Source: Candidatus Phytoplasma citri
GTDB lineage: Bacteria; Bacillota_I; Bacilli_A; Acholeplasmatales; Acholeplasmataceae
Direction: 5' to 3'
Assembly (NCBI RefSeq): GCF_002009625.1
Contig: NZ_MWKN01000002.1
Span: 1 to 35,642 of the forward strand
Length of the DNA: 35,642 nt
Shown here: one piece after another, positions 18,828 to 28,565 of the stretch
Layout of the letters: each line of letters starts with the position of its first letter
Position numbering within the stretch: the first letter of the stretch is position 1
Position numbers and translations under genes: made by a program
The notes under the pieces: model-generated
Seen by the model: only the letters and a program-made list of their open reading frames with translations
The model's database searches: none
Told to the model about the DNA's origin: nothing

Positions 18828-19517
18828 TTATCTAATCGATAAAAGATCAACTTTAATACCCGGAGACATAGTAGAAGAGATGGTTATATTTTTAATAAAT
18901 TCACCTTTTACTGTTTTAGGTTTTATAGAAATTAAATGATTATATAAAAAAACCAAATTGCCTGTTAATTGTTCTTTATTAAACGATAATTTACCTAACA
19001 CCGAATGAAGATTACCAAATTTATCCGTTTTATATTCCATTCTACCTTTTCGGATATCCTTTATAATCGGTTCTACATCCTCTGTCATAGTGCCTAACTT
19101 AGGATTAGGCATTAATCCTTTAGGCCCTAAAAGTTTTCCTAACTTTGTCAAAGAAGGCATAAAACTAGAAACAGATATCAAAACATCAAAATCTGTCCAA
19201 CCATTAGAGATTTTTCGAATTAATTCTTGATCACCAACAAAATCCACACCTAATTCTTTAGCTTTCTGAGCTTGTTCTCCTTGAGCGATCACAACGATAC
19301 AAAATTTTTTCCCCAAACCATAAGGTAAAACAACAGAACCACGTATATGTTGATCTACCTTTTTATGTTCAACATTTAAAACAAAAACGCATTCAGCAGT
19401 TTCATCAAATTTTGCAGTTTTGATATTATACAATAATTCAACAGCATCATGCATTTTATAAATCTGATTAAAGTCTATTTTTTTACTAATTGATAAATAT
19501 CTTTTACTTCTTGTCAT
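18828..19517 (-). CDS. rplA: 50S ribosomal protein L1
   Basis: L1 forms the mobile L1 stalk that guides deacylated tRNA out of the E site, and represses its own rplK-rplA message in many bacteria. The 229-residue product carries the family signature (MPSLTKLGKLLGPKGLMPNPKLGT) and TAKFDETAECVFVLNV near the front, with the usual VLPYGLGK loop. The start ATG is preceded by AAAAGGA. It follows rplK with a 67-bp gap. Confidence 0.97.
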   Translation of the reverse strand: MTRSKRYLSISKKIDFNQIYKMHDAVELLYNIKTAKFDETAECVFVLNVEHKKVDQHIRGSVVLPYGLGKKFCIVVIAQGEQAQKAKELGVDFVGDQELIRKISNGWTDFDVLISVSSFMPSLTKLGKLLGPKGLMPNPKLGTMTEDVEPIIKDIRKGRMEYKTDKFGNLHSVLGKLSFNKEQLTGNLVFLYNHLISIKPKTVKGEFIKNITISSTMSPGIKVDLLSIR

Positions 19518-19584
19518 AAATTTTAATCCTTTTATAATATAAAAATATGCCTTTCTTTTTTATTGATTAAAAAATAATAAATTA

Positions 19585-20010
19585 TTATTTTTCAACAATA
19601 ATCCCCATATTAATAGCAGTTCCTTCTATAATTTTAGAAGCTTGTTCAATGGAATAAGCATTTAAATCTGGCATTTTTAATTTTGCTATTTCTATAATTT
19701 GATCATATTTAATAGTAGCTACTTTATTTTTCATCGAATCAGAAGAACCTTTCGAAATATTAGTAGCTTTTTTTAATAAATCACTTGTAATGGGAGTTTT
19801 CACAATAAATTTAAAACTTTTATCATCAAAAACTGTAATTTCTACTGGTAAAGTAAAACCTAATTTATCTTTAGTAGCTTCATTAAACTGAGAACAAAAT
19901 GAAGGAATATTCACTTGAGCTTGTCCTAAAACAGGTCCTATAGGAGGAGCAGGATTAGCTTTACCAGCTAAAATTTGTAATTTAATATTTTTAACAATTT
20001 TTTTCGCCAT
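19585..20010 (-). CDS. rplK: 50S ribosomal protein L11
   Basis: L11 binds the GTPase-associated centre of 23S rRNA. The 141-residue product is full length, with the conserved [20 protein letters not shown] near the N-terminus (PAPP and GQ for the thiopeptide-binding region), [10 protein letters not shown], and a C-terminal rRNA-binding domain with [20 protein letters not shown]. It opens the rplK-rplA-rplJ-rplL group and has its own promoter candidate about 170 bp upstream, so nusG and rplK may be separately expressed. Confidence 0.97.
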   Translation of the reverse strand: MAKKIVKNIKLQILAGKANPAPPIGPVLGQAQVNIPSFCSQFNEATKDKLGFTLPVEITVFDDKSFKFIVKTPITSDLLKKATNISKGSSDSMKNKVATIKYDQIIEIAKLKMPDLNAYSIEQASKIIEGTAINMGIIVEK

Positions 20011-20177
20011 TATAATTTATTTAATACCAACCTTTTTTTATTTCTAAAAATGTTTAACATTTTCTCAATAATTTAAAAAACTATTTTATTACTAACAAAT
20101 AACAAAATATTATTTTCAAAACGAAAATCCAATTAATTAAATATTTTAATAATCAAAATATCCAAAATATTCATAGT

Positions 20178-20186
20178 ATTATAACA
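20178..20186 (-). promoter_or_regulatory. extended -10 promoter upstream of rplK
   Basis: On minus the sequence is TGTTATAAT, a perfect extended -10 element (TGn-TATAAT) with no clear TTGACA at -35. A transcript would start near 20171 and leave a leader of about 160 nt before rplK. The same nine bases occur at four other likely promoters in this window. Confidence 0.65.
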
Positions 20187-20238
20187 TATTTAATCATACT
20201 AATTAAATTTCTTAACTAATTTAAAACATTATTTTAAT

Positions 20239-20850
20239 TTAATTTATTTCTTTAAAAGAAGAAAAAGAAATTTCTATAGGTGTTGCTCTGCCAAATAACT
20301 CGATTTCGACCATCATTTTATCTTTTTCATAATCTACTAAAGAAACTCTACCTACTTGGCCAACAAATGAACCGTTTATAATTTGAACTCGCTTATTAAT
20401 TAAATGATCATAATTTGGTTTAGACATAATTCCCATTTTTAATAATATAGGATTAATTTCGCTTTCAGTCAAAGGTATAGGTTTAGAACCTTTTTCTTTT
20501 TTAATAGTGCCTAAAAATCCAGTTACTTTAGGAATATTACGAACTATAAACCAAGATTGATTTGTCATAATCATTTTAATAAAAATATAACCAATATAAA
20601 TTTTTTTCTCTATTTCTTTTTTAGTGCCATCAGCTTTAATTTTAATATGTTTTTCAGTAGGACAAATAACTTCATGAATCAAATTTGATATCCCAATACC
20701 ACTATTAGCTATCTTTAATAAATCTTGTTGAACAACTTTTTCATAACCTGATTGAGTTTGCAAAATATACCATTGAGATTTCAAAAGACTGTTATCCTCA
20801 TCAGTTACATCATTATCAATTATTTTATTATTTTTCATTTTTGATTGCAT
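20239..20850 (-). CDS. nusG: transcription elongation/antitermination factor NusG
   Basis: NusG binds the clamp of RNA polymerase, affects pausing and couples to the ribosome. At 203 residues it has the NGN domain (QWYILQTQSGYEKVVQQDL, then YIGYIFIKMIMTNQSWFIVR, PKVTGFLG) and a C-terminal KOW domain (VQIINGSFVGQVGRVSLVDY, ending VEIELFGRATPIEI). The frame opens at a GTG that lies within the ribosome binding site AGGTG, so ATG at 20850, six bases after it, is chosen. secE is upstream, as expected. Confidence 0.96.
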   Translation of the reverse strand: MQSKMKNNKIIDNDVTDEDNSLLKSQWYILQTQSGYEKVVQQDLLKIANSGIGISNLIHEVICPTEKHIKIKADGTKKEIEKKIYIGYIFIKMIMTNQSWFIVRNIPKVTGFLGTIKKEKGSKPIPLTESEINPILLKMGIMSKPNYDHLINKRVQIINGSFVGQVGRVSLVDYEKDKMMVEIELFGRATPIEISFSSFKEIN

Positions 20851-20935
20851 TTTAAACACCTAAATATATTTTCATTAATAATTTTTGAAATTTAATCATT
20901 TAATGAATTAAATTAATCATAAAATTAATTTTAAT

Positions 20936-21313
20936 TCAATTTTTTTTAAGCAAAGATATCATATAAACATCATAAAAATATTGAAATAAATTTAAAATCA
21001 AAATTAAAATAACAGTAAATACAAAAACCTGAATAATTTGCTTAATAATTTGGATTTTGGTCGGAAAACTTACCAAACGAAGATCAAAAAAAATATTCCG
21101 TACAAAAGGAAAAATACTAATTAAAAAAAAAACACTAGATAGCAATAATAAACAAATACTCCAGTGATCAGGAAATTGATGAAAACAATTGCAACAAACT
21201 CCTAAAAAAATCATAGATAAAATAACGCAAAAAATATTAATTAAGCTGTATTCTTCCCGCAAAACTTGCATTAAAGGAATTGTTGGTTTTTCTTCAATTT
21301 TTTTATATACCAC
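20936..21313 (-). CDS. secE: preprotein translocase subunit SecE (three-segment form)
   Basis: SecE stabilises SecY in the membrane channel. The conserved part is the C-terminus: the amphipathic DLRLVSFPTKIQIIKQIIQV followed by a membrane segment (VFTVILILILNLFQYFYDVY). Short SecE proteins of Firmicutes have one membrane helix; this 125-residue one has two extra hydrophobic stretches at about residues 25-45 and 50-72, like the E. coli three-helix form. Start is GTG 21313 with AAGGAG seven bases before it. Placement between rpmG and nusG is decisive for the name, since sequence similarity is low. Confidence 0.85.
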   Translation of the reverse strand: MVYKKIEEKPTIPLMQVLREEYSLINIFCVILSMIFLGVCCNCFHQFPDHWSICLLLLSSVFFLISIFPFVRNIFFDLRLVSFPTKIQIIKQIIQVFVFTVILILILNLFQYFYDVYMISLLKKN

Positions 21314-21346
21314 AGTTATCTCCTTTATATTTACAGATAATTTTAT

Positions 21347-21490
21347 TCATCTAGTTTCTTCGTGAATAATATGTTTTTTGCAACAAAAACAATATTTTTT
21401 TAAAACTAATTTTTGATTACGATTATGTATCTTAACGCGATAATTACGACTTAAACAATTTTGACATATTAAAATATTACTTTTAACCAT
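21347..21490 (-). CDS. rpmG: 50S ribosomal protein L33 (zinc-ribbon form)
   Basis: L33 is a small large-subunit protein. The 47-residue product, MVKSNILICQNCLSRNYRVK onward to HEETR, has two Cys pairs (CQNC and CFCC), the zinc-binding C-plus form, plus the family's R-N-Y layout. It starts at ATG 21488-21490 and stops at TGA. It lies between rlmB and secE, as in Bacillus (rpmGB-secE-nusG). Confidence 0.93.
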   Translation of the reverse strand: MVKSNILICQNCLSRNYRVKIHNRNQKLVLKKYCFCCKKHIIHEETR

Positions 21491-21602
21491 TATTATTATA
21501 TTTTCACAATTTCGATAACCTTATAAATTTTAATAACTTACTAAAGATAAATAAAATATATTATAATATAAATCTTTTAAATCAAGATAATCTTTTCTCA
21601 AT

Positions 21603-21611
21603 ATTATAACA
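21603..21611 (-). promoter_or_regulatory. extended -10 promoter upstream of rpmG
   Basis: Minus-strand TGTTATAAT, identical to the element before rplK and the tRNA genes. Transcription would start near 21596, about 105 nt before rpmG, inside the 160-bp rlmB-rpmG gap. It would give rpmG-secE-nusG its own start. Confidence 0.62.
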
Positions 21612-21654
21612 TAACATGATTAAATAAATTAATAAATAAATTAAATTAATTAAA

Positions 21655-22377
21655 TTAATATTTTTTATTTTTCATATATAAATAAAAAATAATAATAGCT
21701 GCCGAAACACTAACATTTAAAGAATTAACCATACCTTGCGTCGGAATACTAACTAAATAATTACATTTTTTTTTTAACAAAGAACGTATTCCTATGCCTT
21801 CATTACCTAATATAATAGCTAAAGATTGATTTAAAGGAATAGTGTTTAAATTATTATCTATTCCGATTTCGGTCCCAATAATTATAAAATTAAATTTTTG
21901 CATAGTTAAAATAGTTTGATACAAATTGCAAACCAAAAAAATATTAACATATTCTAAAGCACCACTTGAAGTTTTAGCTACTGTACTATTTAAAGGAACC
22001 TGATGTTTTTTGCTTACAATAATTCCATCAAAATCACTTGCTTCTACAGTTCGTATAATTGCTCCAAAATTATGAGGATCTTGAATAGCATCCAAAATTA
22101 AAAATTTAACTATTCTATCTGATTTGTCATTTAAATATTGCAATAAATCTTTTCTATATAAATAATCTTGAACTTCTGCTACTACCCCTTGATGATTATT
22201 ATTTTGAACTTTATTATTTAGTTGATGTTTATCTAAATAACAATAATTCGGATAATGACGTAATATAAAATTTAAAAAAACTTTATCTTTCATAAGAGGA
22301 TTAATATATAAAAAATAAATTTTTCTTTTAGCTTTAAGAGCTTCTTTAATTATGTTTTTACCATAAATAATTACCAT
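21655..22377 (-). CDS. rlmB: 23S rRNA 2'-O-ribose methyltransferase, SpoU/TrmH family
   Basis: RlmB-type enzymes methylate a ribose in 23S rRNA with S-adenosylmethionine. The 240-residue product has an N-terminal RNA-binding part (IYGKNIIKEALKAKRKIYFL) and the trefoil-knot SPOUT domain: motif 1 DAIQDPHNFGAIIRTVEASD, motif 2 LAIILGNEGIGIR and motif 3 IPTQGMVNSLNVSVSAAI, with the catalytic Arg and Asn in place. Position between cysS-side genes and rpmG/secE matches the Bacillus rlmB (yacO). A related TrmH-family target cannot be excluded. Confidence 0.9.
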   Translation of the reverse strand: MVIIYGKNIIKEALKAKRKIYFLYINPLMKDKVFLNFILRHYPNYCYLDKHQLNNKVQNNNHQGVVAEVQDYLYRKDLLQYLNDKSDRIVKFLILDAIQDPHNFGAIIRTVEASDFDGIIVSKKHQVPLNSTVAKTSSGALEYVNIFLVCNLYQTILTMQKFNFIIIGTEIGIDNNLNTIPLNQSLAIILGNEGIGIRSLLKKKCNYLVSIPTQGMVNSLNVSVSAAIIIFYLYMKNKKY

Positions 22378-22413
22378 ATCTATATAATTCTTTCGAAACT
22401 TCTAAAATCAATC

Positions 22414-24834
22414 TTATTTATTAATTCGAAATAAAATTAACAAATTAATCACTAATAATATAATAAAATAAAAATATTTAATCAAAATAACATCCCAAAT
22501 AGCACTCGCGATTTCATAAATAAAAGGTATCTTCCAAACAAAAATAATCAATAATAAAGAAAAAATAAACATAATACTGAAAAATAAAATTATTTTAAAT
22601 TTATCAAAAGGAAAGCAATTCATAAATAAAATACTAGCAAAAATAAAAGCAGTTATTAAAGTTAATAGATAAGAAATTTGATAATGAGATCGAAAACTAT
22701 TAATTTTTCCTGCATATAAAGTTAATATCAAAATATAATTAAAACTAATTAATAAGCCATAAATTCCTGATTTTTTTAAAACATCGCTAATAAAGAAATT
22801 ATTTAAAGGTTTATAATTAGATTCTAAAGATAAGAAAAAAGAAGGTATACCAATAAAACAAATATCAATAAAATTTAATTGTAATGGAGTAAAAGGAAAA
22901 AAAATTAAATTCTTACTCAAAAAATTATTAATTATTGTAATCCAAGCTAATAAAAAAGTAAAAATAGTTTTAGTTAAAAAAACAATAGAATTTTTTTCTA
23001 AATTATTAATTAATCTACGACCTTCTAAAAAAACAGATGGTAAAGAATCAAATTTAGAATTTATCAAAATTAAATTTGCAACATTTTGAGCAGCTTTACT
23101 TCCTGAAGCCATAGAGATAGATAAATCGGATTCTTTAAAAGCTAAAATATCATTAACTCCATCTCCAATCATAGCAACTTTTTGATTATTATTTTTAAAA
23201 CAAGAAATTAATGTTTTTTTTTGTTCCGGAGTAGCCCTGCCAAAAACATCATATTTATTAGATAAATCACATAATTTTTCAGATTCTATATTAGTTAAAT
23301 TAAGAGATTTTTCCTTAACCGAATTAATCAAACCAATTCGTTGAGCTATATAACCTGTAGTAAAAGCATTATCACCAGAAATAATTTTTATTTTAATACC
23401 TAAATTTTGAAAATACTTAATAGTTTCATAAGCATCTTTTTTAATAATATCTTCTAACAAAATCAAAGATATAACTTGATAATCAGTATTATTATCGATA
23501 TTAAATAAAAGATCATTGGTATGAACTAATAACAACACTCTATAACCTAAATTAGTATATTTTTTTAAATCTTTTTCAAGAATCTCATTTGTTTGTTTTA
23601 ATAAAAATTCCGGAGCACCTAATAAAAATGTACCTAATTCTTCAAATTCAATAGCACTATATTTTCTTATACTAGAAAAAGCTTGTAGATTTTTTACTTT
23701 ATAAATGATTTGAGAATTGAAATAATCATTAAAATAATTATATAAGGCTTTTTGAGTAGGATTATTATCAATAGAAAAATGTTGAACAAAATTAGCCATT
23801 AAAGAATGTACATTAATAGTATCATCAGCAGAATATTTTAAAATTTTTTTAACATTCATATTACCATCAGTAATAGTACCAGTTTTATCTAAACACAATA
23901 TATTTATTTGAGACAACATTTCAATGCCTAACAAATCTTTCATATAAGCTTTACGTTTAAATAACCTGATAAAACCTAAAATAGAAATCATACTCATTAA
24001 CAAGAATAATCCAGAAGGAGTCATACCTAACATAAAACCACATATTCCTAATAAATGTTCATCATTCAAGTGATAAAAATTAAATTTATATGAACAAAAT
24101 AAAATTATAGTAGTAGGTATTGTGGCAAAAAAAATTAATTTCACTAACATTGAAAATGTTTTCATTAAAGGGTTTTTTATTTTTTGATATTTTTTAGCTT
24201 GTTTAATCAAATTAGAAACATAAGTATCTTCGCCCAAAGAAATAACATCAGCATAAGCTAAACCTGAAATAACATAACTACCAGAATATACAATATCACC
24301 TGTTTTTTTTAAAACTGATTTCGATTCCCCTGTTAAAAATGATTCATTTACTTCTAAAATTCCATGTTTTACACAAACATCTGCTACAATTTGATTACCT
24401 AATCCCAATACTAAACAATCACCTAAAACCAAATTAGAATTCGAAATTTCTATAACACAACCATCCCGAATAACTTTAATATTATTCGGTAAAATTAAAT
24501 TAATTTTATCCAAAGTTTTTTTTATTTTAATTTCTTGAACAATACTAATAATAATATTTAAAGAATTAACTATTAAAAAAAATAATTGATCATAACGTCG
24601 CATTTTCAAAATAATAATAACAATCACAAGTAATAACAAATTTAGACATGTAAACAAATTATTACAAATGATACTCAAGATATTTTTATCATTATTGATT
24701 GATTTATATTGTTTTTGATTTTTTAATCTTCGAGTTACTTCGTAAGTAGTAAGACCAAAATGACTTAAATCTTGATTTAAGAAATCATTAATTGCAGAAT
24801 TTTCCAAACTTGTTTTATTAATATCGTTATTCAT
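22414..24834 (-). CDS. cation-transporting P-type ATPase (CtpE-like)
   Basis: This is a membrane pump driven by ATP through an aspartyl phosphate. The 806-residue product shows the actuator TGES (about 168-171), the phosphorylation site DKTGTIT (about 315), a nucleotide-binding LGAPEFLL and the hinge GDGVND (about 558). About ten membrane segments are spread as two, two and six, the type-II layout. Helix M4 reads GMTPSGLFLL where Ca/Mg pumps have P-E-G-L, so the ion-binding Glu is Ser. The nearest family I recognise is the CtpE/YfgQ group (proposed Ca transporter). Ion and direction are not determined. It sits between cysS and rlmB, where Bacillus has mrnC, with short gaps, so it is likely co-transcribed. 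Confidence 0.85.
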   Translation of the reverse strand: MNNDINKTSLENSAINDFLNQDLSHFGLTTYEVTRRLKNQKQYKSINNDKNILSIICNNLFTCLNLLLLVIVIIILKMRRYDQLFFLIVNSLNIIISIVQEIKIKKTLDKINLILPNNIKVIRDGCVIEISNSNLVLGDCLVLGLGNQIVADVCVKHGILEVNESFLTGESKSVLKKTGDIVYSGSYVISGLAYADVISLGEDTYVSNLIKQAKKYQKIKNPLMKTFSMLVKLIFFATIPTTIILFCSYKFNFYHLNDEHLLGICGFMLGMTPSGLFLLMSMISILGFIRLFKRKAYMKDLLGIEMLSQINILCLDKTGTITDGNMNVKKILKYSADDTINVHSLMANFVQHFSIDNNPTQKALYNYFNDYFNSQIIYKVKNLQAFSSIRKYSAIEFEELGTFLLGAPEFLLKQTNEILEKDLKKYTNLGYRVLLLVHTNDLLFNIDNNTDYQVISLILLEDIIKKDAYETIKYFQNLGIKIKIISGDNAFTTGYIAQRIGLINSVKEKSLNLTNIESEKLCDLSNKYDVFGRATPEQKKTLISCFKNNNQKVAMIGDGVNDILAFKESDLSISMASGSKAAQNVANLILINSKFDSLPSVFLEGRRLINNLEKNSIVFLTKTIFTFLLAWITIINNFLSKNLIFFPFTPLQLNFIDICFIGIPSFFLSLESNYKPLNNFFISDVLKKSGIYGLLISFNYILILTLYAGKINSFRSHYQISYLLTLITAFIFASILFMNCFPFDKFKIILFFSIMFIFSLLLIIFVWKIPFIYEIASAIWDVILIKYFYFIILLVINLLILFRINK

Positions 24835-24876
24835 ATTTTCACCTGCTCCGAAATAATAATTACTTAAAATTTATTA

Positions 24877-26199
24877 TCAAATAAAATTCTGTTGTAATAA
24901 AATATTTCTAAAAAAATCTGCCTGATCGAAGTCTTTTAATTTTTTAGCTCTCTGCCATAAATAATAATATTCAATCATCTGTTCTGTAACATTATTTAAA
25001 ATAATAGAAATATCTAAATTATTTAAAATATAAATTAAAGTATAATATAATTCAGATAATACCCACAAATTAGTTATATTTTTAAAAATATTTTTTAACA
25101 TTTTTTCAATTAAAGTAACAACATTAGGAGTATCAATATCATTCTTCATAAATTTATGGAATTGTTTTAAATAAATTTTATTTATTTCGTAATTATAAAA
25201 ATTATTTATTATTATTGTAAAATTAACTTTGTTTAAAATTTTTAAAATTTTAAAATACTTAATTTTAATTTCATTAATCAATTCTTGAGTATAATTAATA
25301 GGTTTTAAATAATGAAAATGACAAAACAAAAATTTAATAATATTAGAATCTTTAATTTCAGTCAATAAATCTTTTACTAGAACAACATTATTCAAAGATT
25401 TACTCATTTTATGATTATGATAATTAACATGTCCTATATGCATAAAATAACGAGCTAAGGGTTTACCATCACTAGCCATAAATTGAGCTTGTTCGTTTTC
25501 ATGATGAGGAAATTTTAAATCATGACCTCCACCATGAACATCAATAGTGTTTCGGAAAATTTCTCTAATCATGACTACACATTCAGTATGCCATCCTGGG
25601 CGACCTAAAAACCAAGGACTAAAATAACGAATACCGATATTAGTTTTTTTCCATAAAACAAAATCTTCGGAATTTTGTTTCACAAAAACATTTTTCTTAT
25701 TAATGTTTGTATACAATTTATTAATCTTTTGGCCACTCAAACAACCATAATTAATAATATTATTATTACAAAAATAAACACCTTCATTAGTCAAATAAGC
25801 ATACTTTTTTTCCAAAAGTAAGCTAATATATGAAATCATTTGATCTATATAATTAGTAACCAAAGGAAATTGATCAATTCCATGAATTTCTAATTTATCT
25901 AATAAATAAAAAAATTGTTTTTTGTAATAATCAGTTATTTGTTTCTCAGTACTTTTATTTTTGATAGCAACTTGAATAATTTTATCATCTAAATCAGTAA
26001 TATTAACAACTAAAAAAACTTTAAAACCTATAGATATTAAATATTTTTTTAATAAATTAAAAAAAATTAAAGATCTAATGTTACCTATATGAAGATGATC
26101 ATATACAGTAGGGCCACAAACATAAATATTAACTTGTGAATTATTTAAAGAATAAAATTCCTCTTTTCTACCAGTTAAAGAATTATAAAATTGTAACAT
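24877..26199 (-). CDS. cysS: cysteinyl-tRNA synthetase
   Basis: It charges tRNA-Cys. The 440-residue product is a class I enzyme: CGPTVYDHLHIGN (first zinc Cys plus the HIGH-type motif, about residue 27-39), GRPGWHTEC and HHENEQAQ (zinc ligands Cys, His, Glu), and HKMSKSLNN (KMSKS loop). The C-terminal region is shorter and Asn/Ile-rich. The frame extends 14 codons further, but those residues are not CysRS-like and ATG 26199 has AAAAGG in front. It follows gltX as in Firmicutes. Confidence 0.96.
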   Translation of the reverse strand: MLQFYNSLTGRKEEFYSLNNSQVNIYVCGPTVYDHLHIGNIRSLIFFNLLKKYLISIGFKVFLVVNITDLDDKIIQVAIKNKSTEKQITDYYKKQFFYLLDKLEIHGIDQFPLVTNYIDQMISYISLLLEKKYAYLTNEGVYFCNNNIINYGCLSGQKINKLYTNINKKNVFVKQNSEDFVLWKKTNIGIRYFSPWFLGRPGWHTECVVMIREIFRNTIDVHGGGHDLKFPHHENEQAQFMASDGKPLARYFMHIGHVNYHNHKMSKSLNNVVLVKDLLTEIKDSNIIKFLFCHFHYLKPINYTQELINEIKIKYFKILKILNKVNFTIIINNFYNYEINKIYLKQFHKFMKNDIDTPNVVTLIEKMLKNIFKNITNLWVLSELYYTLIYILNNLDISIILNNVTEQMIEYYYLWQRAKKLKDFDQADFFRNILLQQNFI

Positions 26200-26293
26200 C
26201 AAAAAAACCTTTTTATCTTTATTTTTTAAACATACAAACAATTTAAATTATTTATAACAGTAAATAAAAAATAACGTTGTTTTAATAAAATAA

Positions 26294-27637
26294 CTAATCA
26301 AAAATTAATTTAAATTTCTCTAAATTTTTTAATACTTTGTCTTTGCCTAAAAGCTCCAAATAATCAAACAAATTAGGCCCTTGAAGTTGACAAGTACATA
26401 ATATTCTAACTATTTTAAAGAAAATTTTTAAATCCATATTAAAATCCTGTTTTAAATTTAAAATTATTTGTTTTAATTCAAAAGATTTAAAAATATCTAA
26501 TTTATGAAACATTTCTAACAAAATAGGTATCAATTCATAACCTTTATGTTCAGTTAAAAAAAATTTTAATTCATGGGTAACTAAATGTTCAGTAACGAAA
26601 AAAAACCTATACAAATCAATAATTTCCTGAATATAATATATTCTATCACGCAACAAAGAAACTAATTTACTTATCCGATCATGTTCTAAATCAATTTGAA
26701 ATTGTTTAAAAAAAACTTTAACCTTAGCAACTAATTCTTCTAAAGATAATTTTTTCAAATATTCTCTATTAATAAAATTTAATTTTGAAATATCAAAAAC
26801 AGCAGGATCTTTGATGAAACGTTTCATATCAAATAAATTAATGATATTTTCTTTATTTAAAATAGTTTGATTCGTGTTAGGAGAAAATCCTAAAAAAAAC
26901 AAAAAATTCAAAATTGCTTCAGGTAAATAACCTAAATTCCTATATTGTTCAATAAATTGAATCACATCATCACAATTACGTTTACTCATTTTTCTTTTAT
27001 TTTGATCTAAAATCAAAGACATATGAGCAAAATTAGGAATTTTCCAATTAAAAGCTTTATAAATCATTATTTGTTTTGGAGTATTAGTAATATGTTCTTC
27101 TCCTCGTAAAATATGAGAAATTTTCATTAAATAATCATCTATAACAACAGCATAATTATAAGTAGGATAACCATTTTCTTTTAATATAATCCAATCTTCA
27201 ATATCTTTGCTAGCAAAACTAATAGGACCGCGAATCAAATCTACAAAAGAATATTGTTGATCTTTAGGCACTCTAAAACGCACTACGTAATTATTTTTAT
27301 AACTATGAGAATAAACCTTATATGCTAATTTTTTTTCTAACAATATTCTTGTATATTTATCATAAACAGATAGTCTTTCCGATTGTCGATAAGGTCCATA
27401 AGATCCCCCGATATCAGGACCTTCAGACCAATCAAGACCTAACCATTTAAGTTGTAATAATTGTTTTTCTTCGCTCCCAATTACATTACGAAAAACATCT
27501 GTATCCTCTATACGAATAACAAAAGAACCTTTAAAGACATGAGCAAATAAATAATTGAAAAATGCTGTTCTAGCATTACCGATATGTAATCCATTACCAG
27601 TCGGACTCGGCGCATAACGAACTCTAACAGATTCCAT
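26294..27637 (-). CDS. gltX: glutamyl-tRNA synthetase
   Basis: It charges tRNA-Glu, and in bacteria without GlnRS usually also tRNA-Gln for amidation by GatCAB. The 447-residue product has VRYAPSPTGNGLHIGNARTA (HIGH motif), the substrate-binding RIEDTD and KRKMSKR-type loop (KRKMSKRNCDD) and an all-helical C-terminal anticodon-binding part. ATG 27637 lies six bases after AAGGGG; an ATG two codons upstream is closer to the ribosome binding site than normal. Heads the gltX-cysS pair, downstream of rpsI. Whether it is non-discriminating cannot be told by eye. Confidence 0.96.
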   Translation of the reverse strand: MESVRVRYAPSPTGNGLHIGNARTAFFNYLFAHVFKGSFVIRIEDTDVFRNVIGSEEKQLLQLKWLGLDWSEGPDIGGSYGPYRQSERLSVYDKYTRILLEKKLAYKVYSHSYKNNYVVRFRVPKDQQYSFVDLIRGPISFASKDIEDWIILKENGYPTYNYAVVIDDYLMKISHILRGEEHITNTPKQIMIYKAFNWKIPNFAHMSLILDQNKRKMSKRNCDDVIQFIEQYRNLGYLPEAILNFLFFLGFSPNTNQTILNKENIINLFDMKRFIKDPAVFDISKLNFINREYLKKLSLEELVAKVKVFFKQFQIDLEHDRISKLVSLLRDRIYYIQEIIDLYRFFFVTEHLVTHELKFFLTEHKGYELIPILLEMFHKLDIFKSFELKQIILNLKQDFNMDLKIFFKIVRILCTCQLQGPNLFDYLELLGKDKVLKNLEKFKLIFD

Positions 27638-27685
27638 AATCATCCCCTTTTTTATTAGAAAAACAATAACTAATTAATAAAAAAA

Positions 27686-28078
27686 TTAACGTTTAGAAAA
27701 TTGAGGACGAGCTCGTGATTTTCTATAACCAGGTTTTTTTCGTTCTACAATACGCGCATCCCTAGTTAAAAATCCTGCTTTTTTTAAAACACTTCTCAAA
27801 GAGGGTTTAGCTTTTAGTAAAGCTCTAGAAATTCCCAAACGAATAGCTTCTGCTTGAGAAGTAGATCCTCCTCCGCACACAATAACTTTAATATTGTAAC
27901 AATTTAATTCATTAGTTAATTTTAAAGGTTTTAAAATTTCTGAACGATTAATAGGAGATGATATATATTTTTCAAAATCTCTGTTATTAATTACAATATT
28001 GCCCGATCCAGTTCTTAAAATAGTTCGTGCAACAGAAGTTTTACGCCTACCAGTACCATTAAATTGTATTATTGTCAT
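27686..28078 (-). CDS. rpsI: 30S ribosomal protein S9
   Basis: S9 has a C-terminal tail that touches P-site tRNA. The 130-residue product has the core GTGRRKTSVARTILRTGSG, the family signature GGGSTSQAEAIRLGISRAL and the closing KKPGYRKSRARPQFSKR with the invariant S-K-R end. It begins seven bases after the rplM stop codon, with AGAGG overlapping that end, so translation is probably coupled. Confidence 0.98.
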   Translation of the reverse strand: MTIIQFNGTGRRKTSVARTILRTGSGNIVINNRDFEKYISSPINRSEILKPLKLTNELNCYNIKVIVCGGGSTSQAEAIRLGISRALLKAKPSLRSVLKKAGFLTRDARIVERKKPGYRKSRARPQFSKR

Positions 28079-28085
28079 AAAATTA

Positions 28086-28565
28086 TTAAACCTCTAAAAT
28101 TTCTGGATTTTGAGCATTATGTTTATGGATATTATCGGCATAAACAAACAACTTCTTTTTTATTTTTCGACCTAATTTATTTTTAGGCAACATACCAAAA
28201 ACTGCTTTTTCAATTATTCTATTAGGAAATTTTCGCATCATTTCTGTAAATTTTACTTGAGTTAAACCGCCTGGGTATCCTGAATGTCTAGAATATTTTT
28301 TTTGATGAATTTTTCCCCCTGTTAAAGTAACTTTTTTAGCATTAATAACTATTACATAATCACCATTATCAATATGAGGAGTATAAAAAATCTTATTTTT
28401 ACCCATTAAAATAGCAGAAATTTTAGTCGCTATTCTTCCTAAAATTTTCTGATTAGCATCAATAATATACCATTTTTTTTTAAAATAATTTTCGCTAACA
28501 CTGATAGTACGATTCAAATCATTTAAATTTTTATTAAAAAACACCGAAGTAGTATTATTAATCAT
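28086..28565 (-). CDS. rplM: 50S ribosomal protein L13
   Basis: L13 is an early assembly protein of the 50S subunit. The 159-residue product has KWYIIDANQKILGRIATKIS, YTPHIDNGDYVIVINAKKV, SGYPGGLTQ and GMLPKNKLGRKIKKKL. It carries about 12 more N-terminal residues than Bacillus L13. ATG 28565 is preceded by GGAG 13 bases upstream, a long spacing, and no better start is seen. First gene of the long unit starting at the promoter near 28830. Confidence 0.97.
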   Translation of the reverse strand: MINNTTSVFFNKNLNDLNRTISVSENYFKKKWYIIDANQKILGRIATKISAILMGKNKIFYTPHIDNGDYVIVINAKKVTLTGGKIHQKKYSRHSGYPGGLTQVKFTEMMRKFPNRIIEKAVFGMLPKNKLGRKIKKKLFVYADNIHKHNAQNPEILEV

